Positions 51,489 to 52,294 of a DNA stretch of 52,294 nucleotides are shown piece after piece. Where the stretch lies: NCBI GenBank assembly GCA_002898375.1, contig BEIN01000018.1, forward strand, positions 1-52,294. The letters are read 5' to 3'. Position 1 is the stretch's first letter, and the number at the start of each line of letters is the position of its first letter. The notes beneath the pieces are model-generated. The model searched no databases, was not told where the DNA came from, and saw nothing but the letters and a program-made list of their open reading frames with translations. The translations under genes and the position numbers were made by a program. This stretch comes from a bacterium HR37. Its GTDB lineage: Bacteria > Desulfobacterota_D > UBA1144 > Nemesobacterales > CSP1-2.

Positions 51489-51821
51489 TTACTGTACCCC
51501 TTGGGTATGTGGCTCAGGATGGCTTTCCTCATGCATTGTGTCAGTATCTGATTGAACCTTTCTTATAGAGGTTACTTTTCTCTCCTCTATCTTTACCTCT
51601 ACCTTGTCTCCTTCCTTTATTCCCTCTAACATCTTTGGGTCAGCTGCCTTTAGTATATGGGATTTACCGGTTTCATCTTTAACCGTAAACAACCCATCTT
51701 TAATGTGTACTACCTCACCCTTAAGCTCCTGTACTGGGTTGGCTTTTGTCTTTGCAAATGAGCCTACAGTTCCCAGGATAAGCCCAAGGGTTATTAGCCC
51801 AAATGTAAAGAGTCTTTTCAT
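51489..51821 (-). CDS. Small secreted OB-fold-like protein
   Basis: A 110-aa protein with a signal peptide (FTFGLITLGLILGTVGSFA). The mature part KGEVVHIKDGLFTVKDETGKSHILKA then EGDKVEVKIEERKVTSIRK looks like a five-strand OB/DUF1344-type barrel. A His/Glu tail (MHEESHPEPHTQG) may bind metal. AAAGGAGG site. Function unknown. Confidence 0.68.
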   Translation of the reverse strand: MKRLFTFGLITLGLILGTVGSFAKTKANPVQELKGEVVHIKDGLFTVKDETGKSHILKAADPKMLEGIKEGDKVEVKIEERKVTSIRKVQSDTDTMHEESHPEPHTQGVQ

Positions 51822-51960
51822 CTAAGGGTACCTCCTTTGGTGTAAGGTTTATATACCCATATAATGTTTGCAATATCTATACCAGGTTGTTTCTTAGTAT
51901 TTAATTCAGTCTTTTAAATGGGTTAGGTGTATAGAAACACTCCCATTGTGTATTGGTAAA

Positions 51961-51994
51961 CAGTGCAAATTGTGTATGCATACACAGAGCACTG
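51961..51994. promoter_or_regulatory. Composite palindromic operator between divergent genes
   Basis: A perfect 16-bp palindrome TGTGTATGCATACACA (51971-51986) lies inside outer arms CAGTGC (51961-51966) and GCACTG (51989-51994). ATTGTGTAT occurs again in direct orientation about 25 bp to the left (near 51944). It lies 79 bp before the ribbon-helix-helix antitoxin start, the usual kind of site for autoregulation by such an antitoxin. Confidence 0.55.
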
Positions 51995-52072
51995 AACCAG
52001 GCGTATAACTGTGACAACTCATTTCAATTTGGAAAATCAAAAGAAATTCTCTTTATTAAAAGGAGATTAATC

Positions 52073-52123
52073 ATGGGAACTGTAAACGTTAGAATCCCAG
52101 AAGAGTTGAGAGATACGGTGAAC
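52073..52123 (+). pseudogene. Ribbon-helix-helix antitoxin gene, interrupted after 16 codons
   Basis: ATG 52073, with AAAAGGAG ahead, encodes MGTVNVRIPEELRDTV, the N-terminal strand and first helix start of an RHH (CopG/Arc-type) antitoxin. The sequence then passes into the end of a transposon, so the gene is broken. The remainder, if it exists, lies beyond the right edge. Confidence 0.65.
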
Positions 52124-52294
52124 TACTCCCAGCTTACGCAGGGAGCTTCCTGCTTCCAAGAGTTGAGTTGCCCACTGAGAACCAACTCAGCAGGTATTGC
52201 TCTCCTCTCCACAGGCTCTTCGGGTGGTCCCCACCCTGCTAATCTCCAAATGTTTAATGCAGAATTTAGGTCTCTTGGTAACTCAACCCCACAG
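52122..52294 (-). mobile_element. Right end of an IS200/IS605-family (TnpB-type) element, running off the window
   Basis: Read on the minus strand, the end has the tail of TnpB-like sequence (HLEISRVGTTRRACGEE, compare the common RxGTTRxxACG end), a hairpin TGAGTTG/CAACTCA (52164-52170, 52183-52189) and a terminal GGGAG/CTCCC hairpin (52126-52130, 52141-52145) ending in GTAGTTCAC. These are typical of the right end and omega-RNA scaffold of such elements. The visible coding tail has stops in all likely frames, so it is either past the end of tnpB or decayed. Confidence 0.65.

Overview
The window is chromosomal DNA of a Gram-negative bacterium. Outer-membrane and lipoprotein-anchored genes, a sigma-54 regulator pair, strong GGAGG ribosome binding sites and heavy use of AGG/AGA (Arg) and ATA (Ile) codons support this. 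These traits fit a thermophilic or subsurface lineage (Desulfobacterota, Nitrospirota or Aquificota type), but there is no rRNA or marker gene here that lets me name one.

Layout. (1) 1-11.5 kb is housekeeping: nth (cut by the edge), rnc, an NtrB/NtrC pair, hom, tRNA-Ala(GGC), an outer-membrane barrel, thiI, and a leftward rsmD-coaD-aspartate aminotransferase-binding protein operon, plus a secreted dienelactone-hydrolase-like protein. (2) 11.7-23.4 kb is the conserved half of an exopolysaccharide locus: repeat lipoprotein, CysC, UDP-xylose synthase, FecR-like protein, Wza-type export lipoprotein, Wzc-type tyrosine kinase, TPR protein, a DnaJ-TM-LysM-NTF2 fusion, a NusG paralogue and the initiating phosphoglycosyltransferase. 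(3) 23.4-25.9 kb is an island of toxin-antitoxin genes, four-helix-bundle (23S rRNA IVS-type, S23) genes and relics, and short-period degenerate repeat tracts. (4) 25.9-34.9 kb is a cassette of mosaic, partly GC-rich, CGC/CGG-using genes: flippase, methyltransferases, kinase-like protein, glycosyltransferases (one broken by an amber codon) and Wzy polymerase. (5) 34.9-35.5 kb is a second S23 element. (6) 35.5-41 kb returns to the host's codon style: TagA-type transferase, gmd, fcl, a PIN toxin pair and a second O-antigen ligase-like protein. (7) 41.1-51.8 kb is metal and stress homeostasis: ArsR-permease, CxxC protein-MerR, a sigma-54 promoter ahead of a copper-type P-ATPase operon, two His-rich secreted proteins and an Mg P-ATPase. 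(8) At the right edge a ribbon-helix-helix antitoxin gene is interrupted by the right end of an IS200/IS605-type (TnpB) element.

How it fits together. Regions 2, 4, 5 and 6 form one polysaccharide pathway: sugar nucleotides (UDP-xylose, GDP-fucose), initiation, assembly, flipping, polymerisation and Wza/Wzc export.

The most unusual structure is the pair of S23 elements that bracket the exchangeable cassette. Each S23 gene sits between a tract of 7- or 8-base degenerate repeats and the reverse complement of that tract, so each transcript could fold into one long stem with the gene in the loop. This is the known layout of 23S rRNA intervening sequences, but here it lies outside rRNA. Related tracts lie in direct orientation around two toxin-antitoxin modules and run up to the start codons of neighbouring polysaccharide genes.
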